NCBI GenBank assembly: GCA_900642245.1
Contig: CAAAJI010000015.1
Coordinates: 404,977 to 468,976, forward strand
Source: Fragilaria radians
Taxonomy: Eukaryota; Bacillariophyta; Fragilariophyceae; Fragilariales; Fragilariaceae
Length of the DNA: 64,000 nt
Direction: 5' to 3'
Shown here: piece after piece, positions 10,655 through 20,990 of the stretch
Layout: each line of letters opens with the position of its first letter
How positions within the stretch are numbered: position 1 is the stretch's first letter
Translations under genes and position numbers: made by a program
The notes under the pieces: generated by a model
Seen by the model: the letters and a program-made list of their open reading frames with translations, nothing else
Told to the model about the DNA's origin: nothing
Databases searched by the model: none

Positions 10655-11110
10655 GATATTTTATATGATAGCTAGTTGTTGTTGAAAAGATACTTTCAAT
10701 CTCTTTTTTGTGTGGTTTAATTGAAAGAGAAGTCTAATCAGGTCTTTTTTGTTTCTCGTTGGTTTGAATTGAAGATATCGGAACTAAGGAAACAAAAAAG
10801 ATGGGGAAGTAAAAAATTCCAAAAAATCAATTCTTGTGGATGAGTTCAACTTGATAATCTCGTGGAGGCAGGCACGTCGGGTCGAGAATTTTTATGTGTT
10901 CGTTTGGAAGGGAAAGGGATATAATAACGTAGGGAATCCCACCACCTACTTACCTTGGGTGGAAATGGCCACATCGACCCCAGAAAACCGTACAACGTGC
11001 GTACTTCAACATCGACACCTTTGGTACTACGTGGCAAACGAGTGTGAACTGAGTCGACTTGAAAAAGTTTTTACTAAAGGTACGAGTTAACAAATTCTAC
11101 ACTACCGTAT
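10655..11110. promoter_or_regulatory. Upstream region of the START gene
   Basis: Non-coding stretch 5' of the minus-strand START gene, ending in the dispersed repeat at about 11.1 kb. It holds open frames on both strands but none with recognisable content. I see no clear TATA or initiator element. Confidence 0.35.
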
Positions 11111-11925
11111 CTACACTACTCACATCCGATCGGGAAAGAGCTACCCCGTAACCCTTGTGCGTTTTGTTAGAAAAGAATACTCGAGAAAGTGATCGAGTAC
11201 GACTAAAATCAATAGGGATATCGCTAATTCAAACGTACATTCATTTAGAATTATAAACTAAGACTTTCAGTTGTAAACCGTAGAATATTTAACGCAATTG
11301 TCATTCAAATGCTACTGAAATATGTATAGATTTACTTGCAATATTAATCTGCAACTAAATGAAATTCCTTCAAAACAATGAAAAAATAAATAACACTACT
11401 CCTTTAAAATGAGGAAAAAGACCTTTTGTAAAGTCATTAATGATATGGATCACTTATAGTGTTGGTTATTTGGGATGACTCTTATTGTATAAATCCAACA
11501 TTTGCCTTATTTTTTAAACTGTCAAACAAGTAAAGAATGCATTTTATAAAGTTAACAAAACAACCATGCACCAACAGCTTAATATTGATTATTTCATCGA
11601 CAATCTTTGACGTTCCAATAACAGCAGCACCAATAACTTTTACAACAATACCGCAAGAAAATTCTATGTCTTTAAACCATAGTTTTAATAGAAAAAATGA
11701 AATTGCAACCTTTATATCTTCCTAATGCCAATGCTAAATCAATGGTTTAAATTACTTAAAGTTCTGTGATGCTAATTGCAACTGTATATGCCACTCACAT
11801 GCTGGATCAAGAAGTAAATAGGTTTACAAATAACAATCATATACATCTTTGTCATACTGGTAATGTAGAAATTGAAAGATTCATAAATGTGTAACTCTGC
11901 GGAGCAAAGCAAGCACCAAGAGTTT
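11110..11925. repeat. Dispersed repeat, tandem unit A
   Basis: Two things are seen. First, 11110-11400 matches the reverse complement of about 29360-29720 over nearly its whole length: GCGTTTTGTTAG..ACTCGAGAAAGTGATCGAGTAC, GACTAAAATCAATAGGGATAT, GACTTTCAGTTGTAAAC and ATTAATCTGCAACTAAATG. Second, the whole unit is repeated in diverged form at 11925-12595, with shared CTGTCAAACAAGTAAAG, ACAATCTTTGACGTTCCAATAAC and GCAAGCACCAA. It lies about 0.5 kb upstream of the START gene start. No protein is recognised; a non-autonomous mobile element is the likely origin. Confidence 0.7.
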
Positions 11926-12595
11926 CACATCCTACCCCTGAACCCTTCTGCGTTTTGTTAGTACAGTGATACTCGAGAAAGTGATCGAGAAGTTTAGTAG
12001 TTAGAGAGTGAGCGACTAAAATCACTAGGGATATAGCTAATTCAAACGGTTACGTCTAATTATCACGTTGTATGGTTGGGATATTGTATTAATCCTTCAT
12101 TTTGTCTCACTTTTACACTGCCAAACAAGTAAAGATTACACTTTATATAGTTAACAGAGTAATAATGTTGACTTTGCATCAGCAACAATATTATTTTGAT
12201 TTTTCCACCAACAATCTTTGACGTCCCAATAACGGCACCCGTAATAAGATCTACAACAACATTGCAAGAAAAAGCTAAAAATATGTTGTTAAACCATAGT
12301 TTCAAAAGGAAAAAATGAAATGACTAACTCTATTCCTTCCTCATGTCAATGCTAAATCAAAGGTATAATTTACTTTAAGATCTGTGATGTTGAATGCAAT
12401 TGTAGATACCAATGATATGTTTGGTCAATTAGTACAACTTAAATATTGTGTCATGCATCAAATTGTATGACCTACAAATTCCAGGTTCACAAATAGCAAT
12501 AATAAAAATCCATGCCATAATTATTGCTGGAAATTTATAAGCAGAAACTGTTGTTTTTAACTCTGCATAGCAAAGCAAGCGCCAACTATTTGTTT
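11925..12595. repeat. Dispersed repeat, tandem unit B
   Basis: Diverged second copy of unit A in the same orientation: CCCTTCTGCGTTTTGTTAG..ACTCGAGAAAGTGATCGAG at 11942-11980, GACTAAAATCACTAGGGATATAGC at about 12014, CTGCCAAACAAGTAAAG at about 12118, ACAATCTTTGACGTCCCAATAAC at about 12210, AACCATAGTTTCAAAAGG, and GCAAAGCAAGCGCCAA at about 12570. It lacks the 11230-11420 part found in unit A. Open frames inside (for example minus 12305-12063) have no known motif. Confidence 0.65.
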
Positions 12596-13069
12596 CAAAT
12601 AAATAGTTTCAGAAACAGAGACGTCACTCTAACGTCAATGGGATGAATGAAAAAATGGAAGAACAAGTTTCTACTTTGGGATGGATGTTATCAATCAACC
12701 TTTGCAACAAAAAGGACAAGGAAAAAGTGAGAAATGCAATGTTCAATACTCATTTCTTAACCAATTTGACAAGAGATGGAGTAGATAACTTCTTCTTGAA
12801 CGCAAAGCAATACCATTCAAAAAATAACACGCATAGATACACTAACATGGAATCAACACAAGCTTGTTTTTCTTCCTCTCATGATTCTCCCTAAAACTAG
12901 CATGTTGGATTATAGGTACAAAAAGATCAATTCGCATTATCTTACTATCTTTATATTGGAATCCCATTGTCCAAAAATTATAAAATACAAGGGTTCCTTC
13001 ATTTGGATAATATATATAAATATATATATGTCTTGGACGCCTACCTACTTATTTGAAATTCATTTTTCT
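12596..13069. other. Intergenic, no supported gene
   Basis: Holds an 83-codon frame at 12643-12894 and an overlapping one, neither recognisable. The sequence around 13005-13030 is a run of alternating AT (ATATATAAATATATATATG). This is the 3' flank of the minus-strand gene that follows. Confidence 0.45.
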
Positions 13070-14542
13070 TTAATTCCAAGCATGAGCTCGGACACCCTTT
13101 TGTCGAAGAGCCTGAAGGGTACGGTAGGAATCTCCCAGACGAGTACTAGACATATCTTGGAAGGATGCATGTGCCTCAATGTAGGATTGCAAGACATAAT
13201 TGTCAGCATTGTTTACCTCCCACATAAGTTCATCGATATGTAGGTCCATCCCCGCATGATCCAAGACAAATTGGATTAGAGATTCCTTAAAGGAAGCACT
13301 ACTTCCACGATCTAACTTTAGGATGATGTAATCATTGACATCAATCTGTTCCATCATCTTGGTGGGTAAGAACAATTGGTTGGGATCTTCTGTTGGTTGA
13401 TCGGTGAGGGGAAGATATTCACGAAAGATACGGATATTCGTATCGGCCGGTACAGTGGGTGGGAAGGTATCTGCTTCAGGTGGAGTGTTGGGAGGTGCAT
13501 AGGCACTAATTTCTTGAAAGTGTACCTCCCAACGTCCCCATGTTTTGATGATATACTCCAATCGACTCCAATCGGAGGATCCAACATCATATAGCATCTT
13601 GCGAGCATTCTGACGATCAAGGTATCCTGGACTTAGTACAAAGTTGGTAAGGTCAGCCAACAAGGGACTTGAGGGTAAACATCCTGCCAATGGGAAACGT
13701 AAGTGTGAAACAAGAGGTTCGATGTACTCGGTGTATTCCTCGTTGGTGAATTCATCAAAGTATACAAGCCTGGATAGGACTGAATCAATTTTTTCATTTC
13801 CCCGTTGAAGGAAGGGTTGTTTGAAAACAGGACGTTGGGTAAGACCCTCTGGCATTTCATTGATGAAGAATTCGAATGAATCTCTATTTTCCGTATTGTA
13901 CCATACATAGTGATTGGCATCTTCCAAGTAACACCATTTGAACATTTCTGGTTCTTCCGATCGACTACCACAAATGGCATTGAGATAATCATGTAATTTT
14001 TCCTTTTGAGTATCAGATCCCAATAGTGAACGACAAAAACTCTGAGCTTGCATAATCTCATCAATTTGTCCTATCCATTGAGTTTCCCACTCGGATGGTT
14101 CGTACCGTACGAAGCGTCTACGATTCGTCACAAGCGACGCAGCCTCTAGTTCAGGTTCTTCATTAGCCAATGTTTCTTGGATAACAGTCGCATCTTCATT
14201 CATTTCTTGTGTCTCGATGACTTCATCTTCAACACCATCGACAATTTCAACTTGAGATGCATCACCATTATTTTCCAACGTTGTCAATTGTTGATCTACT
14301 TCAGCTTGTTGAGCTTCTTGAAGAAAATCAATCAACTTACGATGCTGTTGTTGTTGTTGCTGTTGTGACAACGAACGACGTCGTAATCCTCCAGAATGTT
14401 TGGATCCTGATGCATCACTGTCGAAAATGTCTGATGTAGTAGTAGTAGCACCATGTACAAAGTAGTAGGAAAGTCGACAACTACTCAAAATGACCCAAAA
14501 ATACGAACCATGCACCAAAATCGAAGAGGTTGAAACTTTCAT
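13070..14542 (-). CDS. Secreted/Golgi-type protein with FkbM-like C-terminal region
   Basis: Single-exon protein of 490 residues. A hydrophobic N-terminus (about residues 8-32) suggests a signal peptide or anchor. Residues 40-135 are low complexity and acidic with a polyglutamine run near 61-67. The conserved part starts near RRFVRYEPSEWETQW. Blocks reading YIEPLVSHLRFPLAGC, IFREYLPL, then NDYIILKLDRG, HIDELMWEVNN and GDSYRTLQALRQKGVRAHAW follow the pattern of an algal/plant family related to FkbM methyltransferases, where DDFVVxKLDID, VDEFFFEHH and DSYxLFxxLRxxGIRxHSWP are usual. The KLD motif is kept, but the Asp/Glu after it is Arg-Gly and the C-terminal His residues are replaced, so methyltransferase activity is doubtful. 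The assignment rests on pattern memory, not on a search. Confidence 0.6.
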   Translation of the reverse strand: MKVSTSSILVHGSYFWVILSSCRLSYYFVHGATTTTSDIFDSDASGSKHSGGLRRRSLSQQQQQQQHRKLIDFLQEAQQAEVDQQLTTLENNGDASQVEIVDGVEDEVIETQEMNEDATVIQETLANEEPELEAASLVTNRRRFVRYEPSEWETQWIGQIDEIMQAQSFCRSLLGSDTQKEKLHDYLNAICGSRSEEPEMFKWCYLEDANHYVWYNTENRDSFEFFINEMPEGLTQRPVFKQPFLQRGNEKIDSVLSRLVYFDEFTNEEYTEYIEPLVSHLRFPLAGCLPSSPLLADLTNFVLSPGYLDRQNARKMLYDVGSSDWSRLEYIIKTWGRWEVHFQEISAYAPPNTPPEADTFPPTVPADTNIRIFREYLPLTDQPTEDPNQLFLPTKMMEQIDVNDYIILKLDRGSSASFKESLIQFVLDHAGMDLHIDELMWEVNNADNYVLQSYIEAHASFQDMSSTRLGDSYRTLQALRQKGVRAHAWN

Positions 14543-17011
14543 CTTTCACTTCAATGTATCGATCGATCTATCAGTAATAGAGAAAGATTGAGAATGAGAT
14601 AAAGAATATGGATATACAAGTTATGATTCAATCTTTCTTGTGACCACTCACCCAATAATATACACCACCTTATTTTTTTTTTGTAACCCTTTGAATGAAA
14701 TAATTTCTCGTTCCAAGCCGAGCGAACCTTTAGCTTTTGACTAGTATTTTTGTCTTACCCTTTACGTAACATCTGGTAGTTTTTGAGTCGTCGTTTTCTT
14801 ACCGACACTCGGGAATGACATGAAAACCCAAAGATTTATACGGAGCCATTTGATTTGATTTCCTTCGTAGGAAGATCCCTAACATTTATTGTGTTGGCAT
14901 TACGTTTTGGAATCTAGGGAAGGAATCACCTTTCCAAGAATTTTCTGTATACTCGATATGGTGTGGAATATATATAAACTAATATTCGATTGTTGCATTC
15001 AAAAAACTTTCTTTCTTAATGGATGCAATGACTTTCACAATAGTACAATTAGGAATCTAATAGATATATACAGAAAAATATAACAGCGATTGAATCTTCC
15101 ATATATTACATCAATATAGTTTACTATTAATTGTGAGAATCTTCTTCCAAATCTTTTCATTTTCTATGGAGAAACCATGACACTGTATAGGGAACTAGAG
15201 TTCCAAAGAGACTTAAGTGATATCCCTTTGTAACTTGCTCTAGGAAATTTTTTTTTCAGAAATTCGTCACTTTTTCGTTTCTTTCCTTTCCTCGAAGTTT
15301 TTATGACACAAAATGCCTTTTCAACACATTGGCCAATTCAAAAAGAATTGAAGCTTTACCATCCTCTTCCTATACATGAAAAGACAAAACAAAAAAATTA
15401 AATCGGATTTGATGTGCTTGACTGATGCTCCCACTCTGTATTATTGTTTGCCTCATGGGTAGTATGGTTGACTATAATGGTGTTTTTATGAGAAGACATC
15501 ATTGATGTATGTATTCATAAATCTGAATATGCAATAGATTTCGAACAAATAACAATTTGGTTCCCTGTCTTATTTTTTTATACCGCTACCAAGTGAAATC
15601 CCTTTACCCTACTGCATTTTAATTCTTTTTTAAACCGTTTCAAAGTTCAAGTTTTCACCCTAATTCAGTATGAAGCACTTTGACATTTCTTTCTATCTAT
15701 CTATATTTTTAACCTGTCCATTGATTTAATGGCATCAAATTTGATATCTGAACTATGGAGAATAATTCAAAATTAGCATCAATCTGATTGGCTGAAGCTT
15801 AGACTTAGATTTCTAGATTTTTATGTTTCTGGCAAAGGAGTGAATCCTCTGGTTCATCAATACTGATTTCAATTTTGATGTATTGTAATGAGATTATTCT
15901 GTTTGATGCTTCCTGAATTATTTTGTACTCTTCCGTATTCAAGTTTGCTTTTTTGAAACAATGTCTATCTTCTGTGATATAAATTATGTTCATATCTGAA
16001 AGTGTTGTACTTTTTGTGTATTTTAGTAATGAGTACCTTCCACTCTCCCAATTGCTTTCATACATTCTTGCTACACTTAGATATTGGTTGTTTGGTAAAC
16101 TGAAATCACTAAGTATGTGAAAGAACATTTCAAATTACAATGATTACTGGCAAGAAGAAAGTAATTTAAGCAAATTAAGTGTGGGTCAAGAATTGACATA
16201 GATCTGTTGTTCATAAATTTGGAGATTTGATCTGTTTAGTAAGATTCTTCATATATTCAAACATTAGCCATTTCATCTCTTGGAAATAGAGACAAACTCC
16301 ATAGAAAAATTAGATCAAGGAATGCAAATTATTTGGATAGAATCCATCCAAATTTAGCAATTTATTTATTTGGGATTTAGTAAATTGATAGCGAGACCCA
16401 ATCCATATCGGGCTAAAGGGTTAGCCCAACGTGTGTATGTAGGCTTAATTGCTAATCAGATTTTGAATTCAAGGGTTAAGCGTGAATAAATAATGGATGT
16501 TAGAAATAAGCTGACGTTGGGTGTGGGATGGAAAACTGTAGTTGAAGTTCAAAGTTTGGTATTCTGTTTCAATATCCGATCAATCGGATAAGAAAGGATG
16601 TGAAAAGTGTAAGTAGACATACACATATGACAAATGCATAATTTAATATGAATGACTCCTCAATTTAAGCGATTGAGATGCTTCAGCATTTCAGATATAG
16701 GGACAATCCAAACTTTGATCTTGTTCAAATTTAACTTGTCCCCTAATCACGTTGGTTTCGCAATAAATCTTAGTGTATTGGTCAATTTTCTGAAATTTTG
16801 GGAGACGAATTGTTTAAACGATACTTTCGACGTTAATTAATCAAAAGTCCAATGGGCCAAATCCTGTCGTATATGCTTCACGAATAAGACTTACCTCATT
16901 TAGGATGTTGATCTTATTCACGAACAGGAAAAGCAGGTAATTAAAATAGCAAACGAGAATCAATTTATAATTGCGAAGAGTGCGACTAGGGATTCGTGAA
17001 CCAAACGAACG
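14543..17011. other. Long intergenic stretch, no gene seen
   Basis: About 2.5 kb of AT-rich sequence. The first part is the promoter side of the minus-strand gene. A 107-codon minus-strand frame at 15805-16128 has no recognisable motif and no paralogue here. At 16497 there is TGTTAGAAATAAGC, resembling the first bases of a Copia LTR (compare 3558), but nothing around it supports an element. Confidence 0.5.
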
Positions 17012-17644
17012 TTGTCTTTTCCCCCAGAAAGGTTCATATCTTTGTCATTCAAAAGAGTCTCAAACTTTGTTGCAAAACTTAACATGTTGACTCCTGATTT
17101 TACCTCTTCGGCATTTCCGATTCGATCTACATCCAATGCTGACACCCTATCACCTCCTTTAAAACGCAAAAGAGTTAGATTTTCTACAACGTTGACTGAA
17201 GAGTATATGATTCCTCACCGAAGATGTAAGCTGGGCCTTCCAGTTTCGACCGAGCGACTTCTAAACCAACTATTCACATTACGATATCACCTTCAACTAG
17301 AGCGAGAGGTCATTGATCGTCAATCGCAACTTGAGTGTGAACTTTATGAACAGGGCGAGAAGCAATTCGAGAAGTTTGAGAGTAAGATGACGATACTGCA
17401 ATTAGAGAAATCAATAGCAACACTTAACGAAAGAAATTCGCAAATGGACGATGAAATCTTCAGCATGAAAATGGATATACTTCGTGTTAAAGGATTACTG
17501 CAACCTTTATTGAAGAAATTGGATGAAAGTGAACGTTCAAAAGAATCTATCTTGCTAGTTAGGAGCAGCTTTGCTACTTCATTAGTACATGAGCTTTGGA
17601 GTAAAGCTTCATTTCCCATTTTTGAGGGCTCGTGGGCCGCATAG
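17012..17644 (+). CDS. Coiled-coil protein with RVxF motif, paralogue 1
   Basis: 210 residues, function unknown. It pairs with the convergent gene at 18353-18949. Shared order: SPD/TPD-F-[TS]-S-x-FP[IL]RS near the start, a basic patch KRKRVRFSTTL (about residues 51-61), a [IV]PHR-C motif, L-P-[VI]-[SL]-TERL, and a long helical region ending in MDDEIFSMKMDILRVKG (paralogue: LDEEIFHMKLDILRFKG). KRVRF fits the RVxF docking motif by which proteins bind phosphatase PP1; this is a short motif and needs testing. The helical part (about 85-190) is probably a coiled coil. The alternative start at 17084 (MLTPDF) fits the paralogue's length better than 17012. Confidence 0.65.
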   Translation: MSFPPERFISLSFKRVSNFVAKLNMLTPDFTSSAFPIRSTSNADTLSPPLKRKRVRFSTTLTEEYMIPHRRCKLGLPVSTERLLNQLFTLRYHLQLEREVIDRQSQLECELYEQGEKQFEKFESKMTILQLEKSIATLNERNSQMDDEIFSMKMDILRVKGLLQPLLKKLDESERSKESILLVRSSFATSLVHELWSKASFPIFEGSWAA

Positions 17645-18352
17645 ATGCAAACATAGCCTGCTGTCGATTTTCGATAACATCCCGTATGTACATATAGAAT
17701 CGTTATTAATCATAAAATATAACTTCATTGAATACACAATTATCATTAGATTTCCAGGATCTTAAAATCTCAACCAAAACGAAGTAGCATGAGAGACTAG
17801 TAATTTCAAGGTTTTCCTCGATAATTTCTCTCCTTGGTGTTACTTTATTTAAAATCTCGACACTCAAAATCGATATCTCCTGTCATCTCATTGATGCCGA
17901 AATTGATTTTTGTATCGCCTCTCGAATTAACATTGGCTAGGGAGGTGTGTGAACACTCAATCCAATCCTCATGCCTTCATCCATAGTCTGCTGACCTCGT
18001 CTTACATCCATGGTATTGCATTGACGCTGATAATGCTTTTAACGGTGTAGTAGAACCAACACTTTGATAGTGGAAAAGTAAGAGTGTAATCCAATTCCTT
18101 AACATTTGGATTGTAGAAGGACAAACTTGACATTTTTAAATGATACAATACAATAGTTATTAAAAAAAAATTGGATGTTTAAATAGAAAAATTGAAAAGG
18201 TATATTTATTTAGAGGGTTTGTATTAAGGACACATTGAGTTATTGTAGAAGAAACAATTTGATACTATGCATCTACCAAAATGTGGGTGAAATATACAAT
18301 TATGCACATTATACCAATTCTTGAGTGTGATCTCACCATTCCAAAATGATTT
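17645..18352. other. Spacer between convergent paralogues
   Basis: 708 bases shared as 3' flank by the two RVxF-motif genes. AT-rich, with a poly-A run at about 18163. I see no gene, repeat or hairpin. Confidence 0.45.
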
Positions 18353-18949
18353 TCATTTCATCGAAGTGAAAGATAATTCTCGTTTCCAGAAGTTTTGATC
18401 CATGAACTTCTCGACGCTGAGGACGGTCATCATGTTCCGTTTGCTTGAGTGATCCTTTGTCATTAGAATCAATTTCTTTCGTAAAATATTTTCAAACCCC
18501 TTGAAGCGAAGTATGTCTAATTTCATATGAAATATTTCTTCATCTAGTTGTTGATATTGCAATTCTAATGACGCCATAGACTTTTCAGATAGGAAGTTAA
18601 TCATGTCAAACTCATTGGTGACCAATAAGTCATCGAATAGATCAAAGAGCTCGAATTCCACTCGTGACTGACTTTTTAGGAAATCTCGCTCGTTTGCTAA
18701 AACTGCTTTCAATCGAAGTGTTTCAAGATACAACCGTTCCGTCAAAATAGGAAGATTCTGCTGACAATTACGATGTGGAACTTCAAAAATATCATCTATC
18801 AATGGGGTTGCAAATCGTACTCGCTTTTTCTTGCATTGCGTCGGTGCGCATCGAGTGGGTCGAGTGAACTTAACGTTGCAGCATGCAGCGGATCTTAATG
18901 GGAAGCACGTTGAATCCAAATCTGGAGACAAAAGGGTTTTGTGAAACAT
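18353..18949 (-). CDS. Coiled-coil protein with RVxF motif, paralogue 2
   Basis: 198 residues on the minus strand, convergent with its paralogue at 17012-17644. It keeps the basic patch KKKRVRFATPL (about residues 40-50), VPHRNC, LPILTERL and the helical block LDEEIFHMKLDILRFKG. The rest has diverged strongly. The fact that KRVRF[SA]T is among the best preserved parts argues that it matters, perhaps for PP1 docking or nuclear import. No enzyme fold is visible. The start at 18949 is the first ATG and gives LLSPDLDSTCFPLRS, which aligns with the paralogue's N-terminus. Confidence 0.65.
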   Translation of the reverse strand: MFHKTLLSPDLDSTCFPLRSAACCNVKFTRPTRCAPTQCKKKRVRFATPLIDDIFEVPHRNCQQNLPILTERLYLETLRLKAVLANERDFLKSQSRVEFELFDLFDDLLVTNEFDMINFLSEKSMASLELQYQQLDEEIFHMKLDILRFKGFENILRKKLILMTKDHSSKRNMMTVLSVEKFMDQNFWKRELSFTSMK

Positions 18950-19280
18950 GGTCTTTGTTCATTTGTAATTGTGGGGAAACATGTGGTTTTGTGGAAGTTA
19001 ATTTCAGAGTATCAATAAGCCCTCAGACTCGTCACAGTGTGGCATTTTATTTAATGTCAAGATCGTGTCGTAACACTTTTTCCTAAAAGCATAGACATTA
19101 TAAAAAATTATCACATAAGCCTTACCCAAGCCATAGGTCATAGCGTAATCGAGAGAAGGTGGAAAAAGCCAGTGAAATAAATCTCAACAACAGATATGAC
19201 TGACTCACGTTTAACTTGAGTACAAAAGAACTTTTTTAATCCTAAGGAGAAATCACAATTATGCCGCTATGACTAGTTAC
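18950..19280. other. Upstream region of paralogue 2
   Basis: Non-coding as far as I can see. It contains the promoter side of the minus-strand gene; no clear element. Confidence 0.4.
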
Positions 19281-19282
19281 TA

Positions 19283-19800
19283 AAGGTGCCAACAGCCCAG
19301 CTTTCTGTCTGGTTGTTACAAACAGACAGCAAAACAAGCCATTTGGTCCGGCTGTCATCAAACAGCCACAAACAGCCAAAAGACAATGATGAGTGAACGA
19401 GGAGCTCCAGACGCGTCAGGACAAGGGGCTGAGGCCCCTTTGGATAATTTTGATGTTACTAATGCTAATTCCTTGACTGACAAGAAGGGAACCTTCTATT
19501 TGAAATGACAGGCATCAAAAAGGCACTGGGACTTTAGTTCATTTGGTTGTGAAGAAAGGCTCAAAAATTGAAAACTTAAAAAGTGTACATGCAATTAATG
19601 GATATTGTATAGTGTGTCACAAGGACATTACAAATTCATATGCAAGTGGGAATTCTGTCTACATACATGTAGAAAAGCAACACAAGAAAAGACTATACCA
19701 ACTTTGTGAGGAAAATGATGCATCGCCCAAGAAGAAACAAACGCAACTTGATGATTTCTTCTCCAGCAGGCCCATGCTTTGGTAGCTGAAGGTGTCTTTG
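19283..19800 (+). mobile_element. hAT-like transposon remnant with BED-type zinc finger
   Basis: The frame at 19543-19785 encodes YCIVCHKDITNSYASGNSVY followed by IHVEKQH: a CxxC...HxxxxH zinc finger of the BED type, followed by KKKQTQLDDFF, a phrase typical just after the BED finger of hAT transposases. No transposase catalytic domain follows, and the frame ends at 19785. Upstream at about 19287, GGTGCCAACAGCCCAG resembles hAT terminal sequence (many begin CAGxGGTGCCAAC), and 19297-19380 is rich in AACAGACAGC/AACAGCCA repeats. The far terminus was not found. A domesticated short BED protein is the alternative. Confidence 0.5.
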
Positions 19801-20459
19801 CAAAAATTTGTTATTTTCTCTTACATTCAATGGAATTGGATTTTTTCCATTCTTTGACCAGATTTTTCTTTCATAATGATACAAAATAAACTTTCTAACA
19901 AAACATAATCAGGTAAGAACTGGACCAAAAATTGATCTAACAGGAAGTGGAGTTGGATATGGTGATATGGCTTTTGGGATCTAGCATCAGTGGATTCTGT
20001 TTCCCTAGATGTGATATCATTGAAAGCAAACAAAATGCTTCAGGACTCTTGTAGGATTTGAATCATTAGCCCATACCCATGATGTGATAGCTACTTCAAC
20101 CTCTCCTCAAGAATTCAAGGCTTTTAATTCATGTATTAGTGTAAGTCTTGACATCCTTGACTTGCGGATTTCTCTTTTTCCTTTTTTCAATTCAACTTTA
20201 TCTTGCGTTTGTTTTTATTTGCTTAATCTGTACCAAGCAACATGTGTGCCTACATGTAGCACCACTATCTTGCAATCTCCAATAATCCCAAATAGATATG
20301 AATGGTAAAATATCTGAGGTAGGAAGGATGTTGAAATACCATCCCTTTAATCAAACAATCATATATGTTAATTATGAATGGTAAAGTGAACATAAATTGA
20401 AAAATCAGCAGTTAAAAGAGTGACCACAATTATAACTACACTGATCAAATTAATACAGT
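19801..20459. other. Intergenic, possibly further transposon debris
   Basis: No supported gene. Short frames at 19827-20033 (minus) and 20084-20308 (plus) have no recognisable content. Confidence 0.4.
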
Positions 20460-20990
20460 TGAATCTTAGAGTAAGATAAAAGGTTTTAATATATGCGCAC
20501 TGCTCTATATGAGAATTGAGATAGAAAAATTATGTCCCATTTTAAGGAAATTATGATAAGCTACTCTTGTATTCTAATCGTGAAAAAATGAAGTGTTAAC
20601 TGACTAACTTTACATTATGATAATATTTGTTTAGACCATTCTTTTATTTATTGTCTTTTGGCTATGCCAGCATGTCAAATATCTTTTGACTGCTCTTTAT
20701 TTAGAGCTAAACATATTAAATATAAAAAGATTTGTGAAACACATGTGATTTATTATCACCTAAATTTTAGAGACCTTTGATTAGTATCATCAAAAATTTG
20801 TTAACCGAAAGAACAACAAATACAATTATTGTCATTTTTGTTTTTAGATGTGCTAATGTACTTGATATCTTTTTCATCAAGATTAGCATGTACTAGCAAC
20901 ACTGGACGTCTCCAAATGTTGGTACAAAATAACATCTCTTGAATTAATCTCATTTATAGTTTAATACGGTTTGTTTAACTCAAATCATGA
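20460..20990. repeat. LTR-like fragment
   Basis: The stretch 20480-20890 matches 36600-36960 and 45375-45700: AAAAATTATGT.C.ATTTTA.GAAATTATG, ACACATxTGATTTATTATCACCTAAATTT, and AGA.CTTTGATT.GTATCATC. It then runs into GTACTAGCAACACTGGACGTCTCC (20892-20915), a core also seen at 4930, 24.9 and 56.9 kb. I take it as a degenerate LTR or LTR-derived repeat without any remaining pol. Confidence 0.55.

Noticed and set aside
15805..16128. 107-codon minus-strand open frame
   Set aside because: No motif, no paralogue, and AT-rich composition of the translation (Ile/Tyr/Lys/Asn-rich) typical of chance frames.
16495..16515. TGTTAGAAATA as start of a Copia LTR
   Set aside because: No polypurine tract before it and no second copy of the following sequence in the window.
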